Shown here in pieces: positions 53,952 through 62,431 of a stretch of DNA of 64,000 nucleotides. The stretch lies in assembly GCF_901538265.1 (NCBI RefSeq), contig NZ_LR593886.1, positions 2,836,843 to 2,900,842 of the forward strand, written 5' to 3'. Below the pieces are notes generated by a model. It was given only the letters and a program-made list of their open reading frames with translations, searched no databases and was not told the origin of the DNA. The stretch comes from Gemmata massiliana. GTDB taxonomy: Bacteria > Planctomycetota > Planctomycetia > Gemmatales > Gemmataceae. Every line of letters starts with the position of its first letter. Within the stretch, counting starts at the first letter, position 1. A program made the translations under genes and the position numbers.

Positions 53952-54542
53952 ATGCGGTGCGCATTCGGCCTGTTCATGTTCCTTGCGTGTGTCGGTTGTG
54001 GCAAGAGTGGCGGGTCTTCGAGCGGTGCGGCTCCGGTTGCCACGACCTCGGGCTACGTCGTCAAGACCTGGAAACCGCACACGTCGAACCAGTACCTGTT
54101 CAGGGCGACGTTCCCACTCGGTGACCCAACGCACTACCCTGCTTTCTCCGGGAACCAGCCGGATTGCGTACAAGAGGGAACCGATTTCTCGGTGCAGGTG
54201 TTCACGAAGGAAACCGGCAACGAGAAGTCGGGCTGCTTCGGCATCCGCACGGCCCGGTTCTGGAAGGACGCCAAACCCGCTGCCCGGGAAGCGGTCTTTC
54301 CCACTTTGACGGGAGGCTTTCCGCCGGACCTGTTGAAATCGGAAGCCAAGACCGTGACGTGGGGCGGCCGGGACGCGCGCGAGTTGACGTGGAACGACCC
54401 GGCGAGTTCGACGAAGTGGGTGATGAGACACTTCACCACGGAGGGTGGCGTTTACATCGGCTACATCCGCGATCTGGGGAACCTCACGCCCTTCGAGAAG
54501 AACACGTTCTTCGATTCGTTCGAGATCATTCCCAAGCCGTAA
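53952..54542 (+). CDS. Lipoprotein of unknown function
   Basis: 196 residues from ATG 53952. Lipobox FMFLACVGCGKSGG. The mature domain (YLFRATFPLGDPTHYPAF, FSVQVFTKETGNEKSGCFGI, GRDARELTWNDPASSTKWVM, NTFFDSFEIIPKP) has the shape of small planctomycete proteins that judge a binding or stress signal, but the family is not named. No operon partner. Confidence 0.65.
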   Translation: MRCAFGLFMFLACVGCGKSGGSSSGAAPVATTSGYVVKTWKPHTSNQYLFRATFPLGDPTHYPAFSGNQPDCVQEGTDFSVQVFTKETGNEKSGCFGIRTARFWKDAKPAAREAVFPTLTGGFPPDLLKSEAKTVTWGGRDARELTWNDPASSTKWVMRHFTTEGGVYIGYIRDLGNLTPFEKNTFFDSFEIIPKP

Positions 54543-54878
54543 CGGGGCAAGGTTAAGTCGCCCGCCTACCGCATTCAGCGCGAGCGGAGTTGCTTTGATT
54601 CGACCCGTTTCGGCGGGCCACAAATTGTCGGAAGTCGTGGCGGATCGGGGCACGAAATTTGTTTCCCTCAACAGAAGTTCTTTCGTGCCCTCAACCGGAC
54701 CGCCTGAATTTTCTCGCGTCGAGGTAACCAAAGCGGCTTCCGAGATGTTGGCGGCGCGATCGTTTCGGATAGGCTCTTGCTCTGTGCGGTGCGGTCTGGT
54801 TCAATCGGTGTATCACTCGCCACCGCACCCGCGCGGGCCGTACACAGCTCGGTACGACATGACAGGCTGGGAACTACG
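54543..54878. other. Intergenic region before the sigma factor
   Basis: No gene. Likely holds the promoter of the sigma factor; no clear hexamers by eye. The start region GGGAACTACG supplies a weak ribosome site. Confidence 0.4.
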
Positions 54879-55700
54879 ATGAGCACTCTCGCACACAGTC
54901 ACACGTCGTTCACAACGTACCTGAGCGAACTCGACCACACGCCCCTGTTGTCGGCCGCCGAAGAGCGCGACCTCGGTACCCGCGTGCTGAACGGCGACGT
55001 CCAGGCCCGGGACCGCATGGTGCGCGCGAACCTGCGGCTCGTGGTCAACATCGCACGCGGGTACGTCGGGCGCGGACTGGCGCTCGACGACCTCGTGTCC
55101 GAAGGGAACATGGGACTGCTGCGGGCGGTCGAGGGGTTCGACCCGGCGATGAGCACGCGGTTCAGCACCTACGCGAGCTTCTGGATCAAGCAGAGCATCA
55201 AGCGCGCGATCGTGAACACCGCGAAGACGGTGCGGCTCCCGGCGTACATGACGGAACTGCTCATCAAGTGGCGCCGCGCGACCAACAAGTTGACCGACGA
55301 ACTGGGCCGCACGCCGACGCACGAGGAGATCGGCATCTTCCTGGGGCTGTCGAAGAAGAAGATGGCGATCATCAAGAAGGCGATCCGCGTCGCGAACGCG
55401 GGGTCGCAGGCCGATCAGGGGGAGGCCGGGTGGAGCATCGAGGAGATGCTCATGGACCCGCGCTCGGACGCGCCCGGCGCCGAGATGGGGAAGACCGACG
55501 ACCTCAAGCAGGTGTTCCAGTTCCTCGACAAAATGGACACGCGCGAGGCCGCCGTTCTGCGCATGCGGTTCGGGCTGAACGACGAACCGCCCAAGACGCT
55601 CAAGGAGATCGGCGAGTGCCTCGGGCTGACGCGCGAGCGCGTGCGCCAGATCGAGAGCGAGGCGCTCGCGAAACTGGCCGAACACATCGGCGCGGATTGA
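54879..55700 (+). CDS. Sigma-70 family RNA polymerase sigma factor, RpoD/RpoS-like group
   Basis: 273 residues from ATG 54879. Region 1.2: TYLSELDHTPLLSAAEERDL. Region 2: MVRANLRLVVNIARGYVGRG, LDDLVSEGNMGLLRAVEGFD, FSTYASFWIKQSIKRAI. Region 3: TVRLPAYMTELLIKWRRATN. Region 4: AAVLRMRFGLNDEPPKTLKE, IGECLGLTRERVRQIESEAL. No region 1.1. Length and lack of 1.1 fit a group 2/3 alternative sigma, probably for stress or growth-phase genes. Confidence 0.9.
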   Translation: MSTLAHSHTSFTTYLSELDHTPLLSAAEERDLGTRVLNGDVQARDRMVRANLRLVVNIARGYVGRGLALDDLVSEGNMGLLRAVEGFDPAMSTRFSTYASFWIKQSIKRAIVNTAKTVRLPAYMTELLIKWRRATNKLTDELGRTPTHEEIGIFLGLSKKKMAIIKKAIRVANAGSQADQGEAGWSIEEMLMDPRSDAPGAEMGKTDDLKQVFQFLDKMDTREAAVLRMRFGLNDEPPKTLKEIGECLGLTRERVRQIESEALAKLAEHIGAD

Positions 55701-55710
55701 CCTCTCTTGC

Positions 55711-57249
55711 TCACCCCTTGATCGTCATGAGCGGGGTGAGTTCCACCACGGGGCGTGCGATTCCGGCACCTGTCAGCGTGTTCACGACCGGGCCGATGCC
55801 CTTGTACGCGAACGGCGCCTCCTGCTTGATCTCTTCCAGCTTCTTGCCCAGGATGTCCGGGCGCTGGCGCACGTCCGCGCGGCGCAGGTCGGTCGGCGTC
55901 ACGACCCGGAACTCTTCCATGAACTTCCGGAACTCTTCATCGAACCCGCGCATCGCTTCACCGCGGCTGAGCGTCCGCCCGGCCCCGTGACTGGCGCTGG
56001 CCATCGATTCCGCGTTCCCCTGACCGACCAGTACGAAGCTACTCGCGCCCATTGAGCCGGGCACCAGCACCGGTTCGCCGTAGTGGGCGAACGGAGTGCC
56101 CGCCATCGCTTCAAACCCGCGTGCCGGCGTCGCGCCCTTGCGGTGCAGCACCACTTCCTCGCCATCCACCTCGTCCTTCCACACGAAGTTGTGCGGGGCG
56201 TCGTACACCAGGTCGCACCCCACGCGGTCCCCGAACACCTCGCGCATCCCGGCCACCGCCATTACTGCCAGGAACATGCGGTTGGCGTAAGCGAAGTTCG
56301 CGGCGTTGTGCAGCGCGTCCCAGAACGTCTCGGCGTGCTCGCGGTGGCGCGCGCCCTCGGGCAGCACGAACACGCCGTTGGCCGGGTGTTTGAGCTTCTC
56401 GGGGTGGATCTTCCTCACCACGTCCCGGTAGTGCCCGCCGCACAAGTGCCCGACGCCCACCGACCCGGTGTGAATCATGATCGTCACGGTGCCGGGCTTC
56501 AGCCCCCAGGCGTGCGCGACTGTCCCGTCGAGCACTTTCTCGACCCTCTGGATCTCGACGAAGTGGTTACCCCCGCCGATGCTCCCGATCTGCCCGTCGC
56601 GGCTCAGGCGGTCGTCGGTGCCCATGAAGTCCGACAAACCGAAAACGCGGCCCGCCGGGAGGCTGCCGCGCCGTTCGATCCGATCGAGTTGGTCTTCCGC
56701 GCCGAGTTCCCGGACCAGCGGCCACAGCCCTTCGTGGAGGTTCGCCGTGGCGTCGAGCACGGCTTCGAGCCCGCCGGTGAACATCGCGTGGCGCTGGCTG
56801 CGCGTCATCGGGATGTTGCGCCCGCCCTCGAAGTAGAGGTGCCGGAACGCGGTTTCGAGGCCGTCCAAGTTCGCCGAAATGTCGTCCGACTTGAGCGTGG
56901 TGGTGTGCAACCGCATGCCGCAGTTGATGTCGCTGCCGATGGCCTGTGGCACGACGAACCCGCGGGTCGCCAGGACCGTGCCGACCGGGATTCCGCGTGC
57001 CTTGTGGAAGTCGGGCGTAACGGCGACTCGGACAATCTCGGGAGCTTGGTCGAAGCTGTCGGGCGCGGCTTCGGCGACCTGCTGCACATTCTCTTGCAGC
57101 GCCAGCAGCTCGATCAGCTCCGTGACCGCGGCCGACTCGACGGGCACTTGCTCGTTGGCGAACAGCGTGGTGTCGACGTTGTGCGGGTTGTTGACCCGCA
57201 CGCGGTTTTCGTCGAGTCGAGTGAGTCGCGGATCAATCGGCACAGGCAC
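55711..57249 (-). CDS. rtcB: RtcB-family RNA ligase
   Basis: 512 residues from ATG 57249. Metal-binding Asp107 and Cys110 in QAIGSDINCGMRLHTTTLK; GSIGGGNHFVEIQRVE; guanylylated histidine in ASASHGAGRTLSRGEAMRG. RtcB joins 2',3'-cyclic phosphate or 3'-phosphate RNA ends to 5'-OH ends, with GTP and manganese. In bacteria it serves RNA repair. It is convergent with the sigma factor; no RtcA or RtcR is present. Confidence 0.9.
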   Translation of the reverse strand: MPVPIDPRLTRLDENRVRVNNPHNVDTTLFANEQVPVESAAVTELIELLALQENVQQVAEAAPDSFDQAPEIVRVAVTPDFHKARGIPVGTVLATRGFVVPQAIGSDINCGMRLHTTTLKSDDISANLDGLETAFRHLYFEGGRNIPMTRSQRHAMFTGGLEAVLDATANLHEGLWPLVRELGAEDQLDRIERRGSLPAGRVFGLSDFMGTDDRLSRDGQIGSIGGGNHFVEIQRVEKVLDGTVAHAWGLKPGTVTIMIHTGSVGVGHLCGGHYRDVVRKIHPEKLKHPANGVFVLPEGARHREHAETFWDALHNAANFAYANRMFLAVMAVAGMREVFGDRVGCDLVYDAPHNFVWKDEVDGEEVVLHRKGATPARGFEAMAGTPFAHYGEPVLVPGSMGASSFVLVGQGNAESMASASHGAGRTLSRGEAMRGFDEEFRKFMEEFRVVTPTDLRRADVRQRPDILGKKLEEIKQEAPFAYKGIGPVVNTLTGAGIARPVVELTPLMTIKG

Positions 57250-57375
57250 GCTCCCGGATAGTGGCTTTTAAGAGCGACACTCAGAACGTGGACCGGGTTC
57301 GCGTGTGCCGGGGGTAATTCGATTACGTTGCGCCGGTTGTTCCCCAGAGTGCGAGAACATTGGCGTGGATTGACC

Positions 57376-58002
57376 TTAACGCTTGAGCTGCGCCACGACC
57401 CACGCGACCATGACACCCAAAACACCGAGGACGACGTCCTGGTTTTCCGCCATTAGCGCCCAGTTGATCTGCGAAGCGGGCTTCGCTTCGGGCGCGGACG
57501 TGCGCGCGGCCAGTTCGGTCAACTTCGATTTCAATTCCGCGGCTTGCTTCCGATCCGAGCCGAACGGGAAGACGAAGCTTTTGGTGAGGGCCGCGCCCGC
57601 GAGCGAAACTTCAGCGAACGTCCCGCTGCGGCGAGCGTAAGCGGTTACTCCCGGGCCGATCTTTTTGTCTTTGTTGGTGGCTCGATCCAAGCTCTCGGCC
57701 GTGCGGAACACCAGCACCAAATCGACCGATTCACCGGTCCCCGTTCGCACGCCGCTGTTGAGCGTGACGAACGCTGGTTCGCTCCAACCGTTCTCGCGTT
57801 TCGCAAGCACCCCGCGGCCCGTCCAGCCGGGAGCGCTGCGTGTGGTACTCGCACCCGGAACGATCGCGACACCGTGAGCATCGGCCAGTGAGATTGGGGG
57901 AGGAAGTGTGTTGAGAACGTCGATCGCGGCCGGGAGCGTTTGGGCGCGTGCGGACGAGAGCGAAACGGTAACGGCGAGCGTGCCGAGTAAGTAGCGAACC
58001 AT
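57376..58002 (-). CDS. SYLF/DUF500-like protein, divergent paralogue with C-terminal TM
   Basis: 208 residues from ATG 58002. Signal LGTLAVTVSLSSARAQ. The SYLF/Ysc84 hallmark DAHGVAIVPGA and SVDLVLVFRTAESLDRATNK are recognisable, but other conserved positions are lost. A C-terminal TM (QDVVLGVLGVMVAWVVAQL) replaces the proline-rich tail of its neighbour. Known SYLF domains bind phosphoinositides or lipids. Downstream of the intact paralogue on the same strand, so a tandem duplication. Confidence 0.7.
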   Translation of the reverse strand: MVRYLLGTLAVTVSLSSARAQTLPAAIDVLNTLPPPISLADAHGVAIVPGASTTRSAPGWTGRGVLAKRENGWSEPAFVTLNSGVRTGTGESVDLVLVFRTAESLDRATNKDKKIGPGVTAYARRSGTFAEVSLAGAALTKSFVFPFGSDRKQAAELKSKLTELAARTSAPEAKPASQINWALMAENQDVVLGVLGVMVAWVVAQLKR

Positions 58003-58109
58003 TGGCGACCTCCGTGTCGGTAGTGGCACCGGAGGTGTTCGCAATCATCGGGCCGAGCGAGACGAATCGAGGAGGATTTGCGCCAATTGTTGGTCAAGCA
58101 ACGAAATCA

Positions 58110-58135
58110 GCCGGGTGAGTCCAAACTCACCCGGC
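58110..58135 (-). terminator. Hairpin terminator between the two SYLF genes
   Basis: Perfect 11-bp arms GCCGGGTGAGT and ACTCACCCGGC with a CCAA tetraloop, 25 bp beyond the stop of the intact SYLF gene. On the minus strand it is followed by TGATTTCG. It may separate the two transcripts. Confidence 0.6.
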
Positions 58136-58159
58136 CAAGAGCTTCACAGTCGCGTTACT

Positions 58160-58945
58160 TTACGGGCGTTGGGGAAGCGGGATCGTGAGCGGCGGCGGGT
58201 AGCTACTGGGGGCCGGCGTCGGGACCGGCCCACCAACCGCGGGCGGAACGGGAACCGGCGCTCCCAAAGTTGGCGGCGCGACCAGCATCGGCTTTTCCTT
58301 GCTCATGTCCATCAGTTTGGCCTTCAGGTTCTCGGCCAGCTTGCGTTCGGTTTCGCGGCCCGGTTGCTGGAGCATCGCGTTGCTGTTCGCGTTCGCGTGG
58401 ATCACGGCCCCGTCGAGCGACACACCGGCGAACAGCCCGCGGCTCCGCGAGTACGACACGATCTCCGCTTCGAGCTTCCCGTCCGTCGCGGCAGCGGCCA
58501 TCCGACCGACCGGCCCGGCGGCGATCGCGGCGTCGGCGCCGAGCGTCAACTTGCCCTTGCCTTCCAGGAGCCGGTCGAGGCTCTTGCGGTTGCGGAACAC
58601 GAGAACGACGTCCGTCGATTCGACGCCCGCCTGGAACCCGACGCTGGCCCCGCCGAGGTCAATGAACACCGGGTCGCCCCAGTTCCCGTCCTTGTCCTTC
58701 GCGAGCACGACCCCGTGCCCGCCGCGCCCGCCGAAGACGAACCCGGCCTTGATGACGCGCGGGATGATCGCCACGCCCTGGGCATCGGCCAGCAACTTGG
58801 CGGGAATGCCCTTCAGTGGGATCTTGGACAAGCTTTCGAGAACTTCTTCGGAGTTCTCAAGGGTTCGAGCGTTACTTGGCGGGAGCGCAGAAGCCGGCGC
58901 CACGAACAAGGCGAGGGTGAACGCCGCGAGTAAATAGCGACACAT
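58160..58945 (-). CDS. SYLF (Ysc84/DUF500) lipid-binding domain protein
   Basis: 261 residues from ATG 58945. Signal AAFTLALFVAPASA. SYLF core: LLADAQGVAIIPRVIKAGFV, FGGRGGHGVVLAKDKDGNWG, FIDLGGASVGFQAGVESTDV, VLVFRNRKSLDRLLEGKGKL, and GVSLDGAVI. Proline-rich C-terminus (VPPAVGGPVPTPAPSSYPPP). Periplasmic or surface location predicted; related bacterial proteins are associated with membranes and stress. Confidence 0.8.
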   Translation of the reverse strand: MCRYLLAAFTLALFVAPASALPPSNARTLENSEEVLESLSKIPLKGIPAKLLADAQGVAIIPRVIKAGFVFGGRGGHGVVLAKDKDGNWGDPVFIDLGGASVGFQAGVESTDVVLVFRNRKSLDRLLEGKGKLTLGADAAIAAGPVGRMAAAATDGKLEAEIVSYSRSRGLFAGVSLDGAVIHANANSNAMLQQPGRETERKLAENLKAKLMDMSKEKPMLVAPPTLGAPVPVPPAVGGPVPTPAPSSYPPPLTIPLPQRP

Positions 58946-59522
58946 TCGCTGTCTCCGTATGAGCTGTTTGGAGGAGGGGCGTGTGGCCCGTCGTCGGTAT
59001 GGTAATGCAAGCGCTGCGCCGAATCGCGCAATCCGTGCCGGCGCGTGAGATGACGGGCGCCGAGATGGGAGGATTACACCGATTGGGCGGACGGCGGAAG
59101 CCCAGTTCGACTACCCGAGCGGGCGAAATGGGTCAAGTTCGGGCCACCTCGTAAAGGCGCCGGGCGAATGGCCGGCGGCTAGCTGTTGTTTGTGAACCCC
59201 GCCCGCAAGGGTGGTGGGTCGTTCGGTCCCCACCTGTGCCTTCGTGCTTTCACCCGCCGCCCTTGCGGGCGGGGTTCGCCGCGCGCTTGCGCGGTCGGCT
59301 TCGCGTACCTCAACGGCCGTTCGCCCAGACGCACCGCGGTTCACCTTGTTCTCAGGAAACGTTCATAGTAAGTGGCGCGGGCTTACGACGCTTACATTGC
59401 CCAAATTGTACCCGGCGGTATGAGGCAATGTTACTCGGGGTGCGCAGTGCGGGCGGCACGATCGGTAATTGTTGCCGCCACCGCGTCCCGAAGGTTCGCA
59501 CCTTTGACTTCGGAAGTTGCGC
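58946..59522. other. Intergenic region with hairpin D
   Basis: No gene. Contains hairpin D (59194-59277) and, from 59,350, sequence without coding signal up to the patatin gene. Confidence 0.5.
59194..59277. repeat. Large hairpin D (26-bp arms, 2 G-T wobbles)
   Basis: Arms 59194-59219 and 59252-59277 (GAACCCCGCCCGCAAGGG core) pair apart from two positions that can form G-T pairs. Loop 32 bases. Located in a 570-bp gene-free stretch. Confidence 0.85.
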
Positions 59523-60911
59523 ATGGTCCGCACGTGTGCCGGCGGGCTTTTGGTTACCGCGATCGGGCTTCTGGTGCTCGGCCCGTCGTTCGGGTGCCGG
59601 CACCGGATGATCGAGAACTCACCGGCCGCGTCCGGGTTCAACACGCGCGACCTGATCGACTCCGCGTCCCAGACCGAGTCCGAAGAACTCACACCGGTCG
59701 ACCAACTCGCTGAAACGGCCGAACTGCTCCGCAAGGAGCGCCAGAAGAAGCTCGAAGAACAGTCCAAGAAAGAGGGCGGCGCGGCGGTCACGAAGCCCAA
59801 GCGGACCGTGCTCTGCCTGTCCGGGGGCGGGTCGTTCGGGGCGTACTCGGCGGGCGTGCTGGTCGGGTGGTCCGAGCGCGGCGACCGGCCGCAGTTCGAC
59901 GTCGTGACCGGCATCAGCACGGGCGCGCTCATCGCGCCGTTCGCGTTCCTGGGGCCGAAGTACGACCCGCAACTGAAGCGCTTCTACACCGAACTGGAGA
60001 GCCGCGACCTGTACCGGCTGCGCCCGCTGCGTGCGCTCGTGAGCGAGTCGTTCGCGGACACGTCGCCGATGGCCGCGCAGATCGACGGGTTCCTCACGCC
60101 CGAAGCAATGGCGGACCTGGCCGAAGCGCACCGCCAGGGCCGGCGCCTGTACATCGGGACGACCGAAGAAGAGGGCAAACAGTTCGTGGTCTGGGATCTC
60201 GGCGCGATGGCCGCGCGGAACGGACCCGGGGACCGCGCGCTGATGAAGAAGGTGCTGCTCGGCTCGGCCGCGCCCGCGGGGTTCTTCCCGGCGGCCAAGA
60301 TCGACGTTTCCGTGAACGGGCAGGTGTTCACTGAGCGCCACGTGGACGGCGGGGTGTCGCAGTCCGTGTTCTTCCGCCCGCCGTATGTCGCGCCCGAGCA
60401 GCGCTCGGACGTGGCCGCACGCGACCTGGCCGGAACGAAGGTGTACGTGATCGTAGCCGGGAAGCTGTACGCCGACCCGGAGGTCATCAAGCCGTGGTCG
60501 CTGGCCCAGGCGGGCAAGAGCGTGTCGACACTGATCTACGCCCAGACGCGCGGCGACCTCCAGCGCCTGTACACGATCTGCTTGCTCACCGGGATGGACT
60601 ACTACGTCTCGGCCATTCCCCAGGGCTACCCGGCGCCGCTCTCGAGCACGGAGTTCAAGCCGAAGGTGATGACGGCGATGTTCGAGGAGGGCCGGCGCGT
60701 GGTCGGCTCGTCGGAGCCGTGGCGCATACTACCTCCCGGTGTCGGTCCGGGCGAAAGCACACTGAGCCGGGCCGGACCGTGGCTGACGTTCCAGCAGCGC
60801 GGGCCGATTCTGCCGATCAGTGGCCGGAGGGGGATATCGGTTCCGCCGCAGTACCCCGTTTCCGATCGAGGGAGCATTCCGGCCGGTCCGCTGCAACCAC
60901 CGGAGAAGTAA
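59523..60911 (+). CDS. Patatin-like phospholipase, lipoprotein
   Basis: 462 residues from ATG 59523. Lipobox VLGPSFGCRH gives outer-membrane or periplasmic anchoring. Residues ~70-90 are a charged helix (LLRKERQKKLEEQSKK). Patatin motifs: oxyanion GGGSFGAYSAGVL, nucleophile in VVTGISTGALIAP (GxSxG), catalytic Asp in ERHVDGGVS. Predicted to cleave acyl chains from phospholipids. The C-terminal tail is proline/glycine-rich. No accessory gene nearby. Confidence 0.9.
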   Translation: MVRTCAGGLLVTAIGLLVLGPSFGCRHRMIENSPAASGFNTRDLIDSASQTESEELTPVDQLAETAELLRKERQKKLEEQSKKEGGAAVTKPKRTVLCLSGGGSFGAYSAGVLVGWSERGDRPQFDVVTGISTGALIAPFAFLGPKYDPQLKRFYTELESRDLYRLRPLRALVSESFADTSPMAAQIDGFLTPEAMADLAEAHRQGRRLYIGTTEEEGKQFVVWDLGAMAARNGPGDRALMKKVLLGSAAPAGFFPAAKIDVSVNGQVFTERHVDGGVSQSVFFRPPYVAPEQRSDVAARDLAGTKVYVIVAGKLYADPEVIKPWSLAQAGKSVSTLIYAQTRGDLQRLYTICLLTGMDYYVSAIPQGYPAPLSSTEFKPKVMTAMFEEGRRVVGSSEPWRILPPGVGPGESTLSRAGPWLTFQQRGPILPISGRRGISVPPQYPVSDRGSIPAGPLQPPEK

Positions 60912-60967
60912 CCGCGAACGCGGTCGTCCTCGGGCATTGTGGTGCAGAGGATTTCACTACAGCAGAT

Positions 60968-61001
60968 TTCACCGCAGAGGGCACGAGAGCGCGCGGAGAA
61001 G
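60968..61001. repeat. CCGCAGAGGGC dispersed repeat, copy 2
   Basis: Reads TTCACCGCAGAGGGCACGAG, close to the reverse complement of the right half of the element at 42685-42765 (CTCGTGCTCTCTGCGGTGAA). Together with the copy at 61291 it forms an inverted pair about 350 bp apart. Confidence 0.7.
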
Positions 61002-61027
61002 AACAAGAACGGGATCGCGCCGAGCCG

Positions 61028-61135
61028 CGGCTAACTTTTGCTAACATTCCGGGACTACGACCGCCAGTACCTTCATTTCGCCAGGGGAAACGACGATTCC
61101 CCGCTCGGGCCGGCTAACATTCGCGCTGACTTCCC
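61028..61135. repeat. CTAACATT-box dispersed repeat, copy 2
   Basis: CGGCTAACTTTTGCTAACAT, then TTTCGCCAGGGGAAACGA, then GGCCGGCTAACATTCGCGC. Same box order and similar spacing as at 40872-40985. Confidence 0.75.
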
Positions 61136-61290
61136 CTTCCCGCAAACGCTCCGTACCACCTCTGCGCGCAGTATTCCCACGCCGGGCATTCTACTCAAAC
61201 AAGACACACTCTATCAAGATCAGTAGTGGAAATAAAGACAATAATTTTCTGCGCCGCTATCAATGCCGATAACCCGTGAGTTGTCTTTTA

Positions 61291-61321
61291 ACTCTGCGCT
61301 CTCCGCGCCCTCTGCGGTGAA
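61291..61321. repeat. CCGCAGAGGGC dispersed repeat, copy 3 (inverted)
   Basis: Reads CTCTCCGCGCCCTCTGCGGT followed by GAA, the inverse orientation of copy 2. Confidence 0.7.
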
Positions 61322-61446
61322 ATGCTCTTGTTTGCGGTAAGGTTTCGACACTCTTCCAGTGGACACTTTCAAAGAGTCGCATGAAATCGGCGCCGTGGCC
61401 CGCCGTCTTCTCGTTGTTCGGCCGGCTGGCGAAACGGAGGAATACC

Positions 61447-62364
61447 ATGCGGTTCCTTGTTGCTCTGGGCTGCGCTCTCGTCGTTGGGGGTGAAGTTACC
61501 GCGGTCGATTACGACAAGGTCGAGCGGCGGCTCACGAAAGAACCTGTGTATCAGACCAAGAAGCCGAGGTACGCGCTGCTCCTCTTCGGAAAGGACGCGA
61601 AACTCCCGGTCTGGGTCGTACTGGACGGCGAGACGGTGTTCGTGGACCGCAACGGCGACGGGGATCTGACCGGGGAGGGCGAAAAGTTCGCCAAAGAAGC
61701 CGAGTGCAAAGCCATTGAGATCAAAGATCCCGACGGGAAAACGCGCTACACCATCGATCGCATCCAGACGGACCACTCCTTTTACACGGCCAAGGTGCGA
61801 CAGGAGCGGGAAGGCAAGGGCGTACCCCCGGGCCTCATGGCATATGTTTCGATCAAAGGAGCGGCCGAATACCAGCAGTATTGTGACATCGTTGAGATGC
61901 GCGATTCGCCGAAGGAGGCGATGCTGGCTCACTTCCACGGCCCGTTGACGATCGCGCCGATGACGATCAACTGGAAACTCCCCGCGAGCACTGCTCTCCG
62001 AAAGGGCAAAAATCCCCCGGAGTTCATCGCCAACATCGGAACCATGAGCGAAAAGCACGGGTGCTGGGTGGTGGTCCGAACGTGTGACGAAAAGGAGTGC
62101 GCGTTTCCGGCCGGGGTCCGTCCGATGGCCGAGGTCGAATTCCCTGCGGCCACACCCGAGGGCGCTCCGATCAAGAAGACGTACACCCTGAGTGGCTACC
62201 GCTGTGGCGCGGCCTTTCGAGAGAACCTGCAAGTTCCCGACGGGGTCGGCGCGGGCAAAGCGAAGGTTCGGCTGTCCTTCGACGCCTGGAAAGACGGCCG
62301 CGTGGCCCCGAGCACGTTCGAGATCCCGGTCCGCGAGCCGGAAGTGGATACGAAAGACAAGTAG
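61447..62364 (+). CDS. Secreted protein with EF-hand-like loop
   Basis: 305 residues from ATG 61447 (GGAGGAATACC upstream). Signal FLVALGCALVVGGEVTA. DRNGDGDLTGEGEKF resembles a calcium-binding EF-hand loop. The remainder (YTIDRIQTDHSFYTAKV, FHGPLTIAPMTINWKLP, HGCWVVVRTCDEKECAF, RLSFDAWKDGRVAPSTFEIP) is beta-rich and occurs in planctomycetes as an unnamed exported protein. Function unknown. Confidence 0.7.
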   Translation: MRFLVALGCALVVGGEVTAVDYDKVERRLTKEPVYQTKKPRYALLLFGKDAKLPVWVVLDGETVFVDRNGDGDLTGEGEKFAKEAECKAIEIKDPDGKTRYTIDRIQTDHSFYTAKVRQEREGKGVPPGLMAYVSIKGAAEYQQYCDIVEMRDSPKEAMLAHFHGPLTIAPMTINWKLPASTALRKGKNPPEFIANIGTMSEKHGCWVVVRTCDEKECAFPAGVRPMAEVEFPAATPEGAPIKKTYTLSGYRCGAAFRENLQVPDGVGAGKAKVRLSFDAWKDGRVAPSTFEIPVREPEVDTKDK

Positions 62365-62431
62365 TTTTTAGTTGAGCGCGTTGATCCGGATCGTGTCTCG
62401 GTCACCGGACCGCGAATCTGATAGCCGCCGA

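Larger units (their letters stand above)
60912..61446. other. Repeat-rich intergenic region
   Basis: No gene. It holds an inverted pair of CCGCAGAGGGC elements (60968-61001 and 61291-61321) flanking CTAACATT-box copy 2. The stretch 61,190-61,260 is AT-rich. Confidence 0.55.

Noticed and set aside
56083-57261. Plus-strand frame of 392 codons opposite rtcB
   Set aside because: RtcB on the minus strand has its catalytic motifs; the antisense frame has no recognisable domain.
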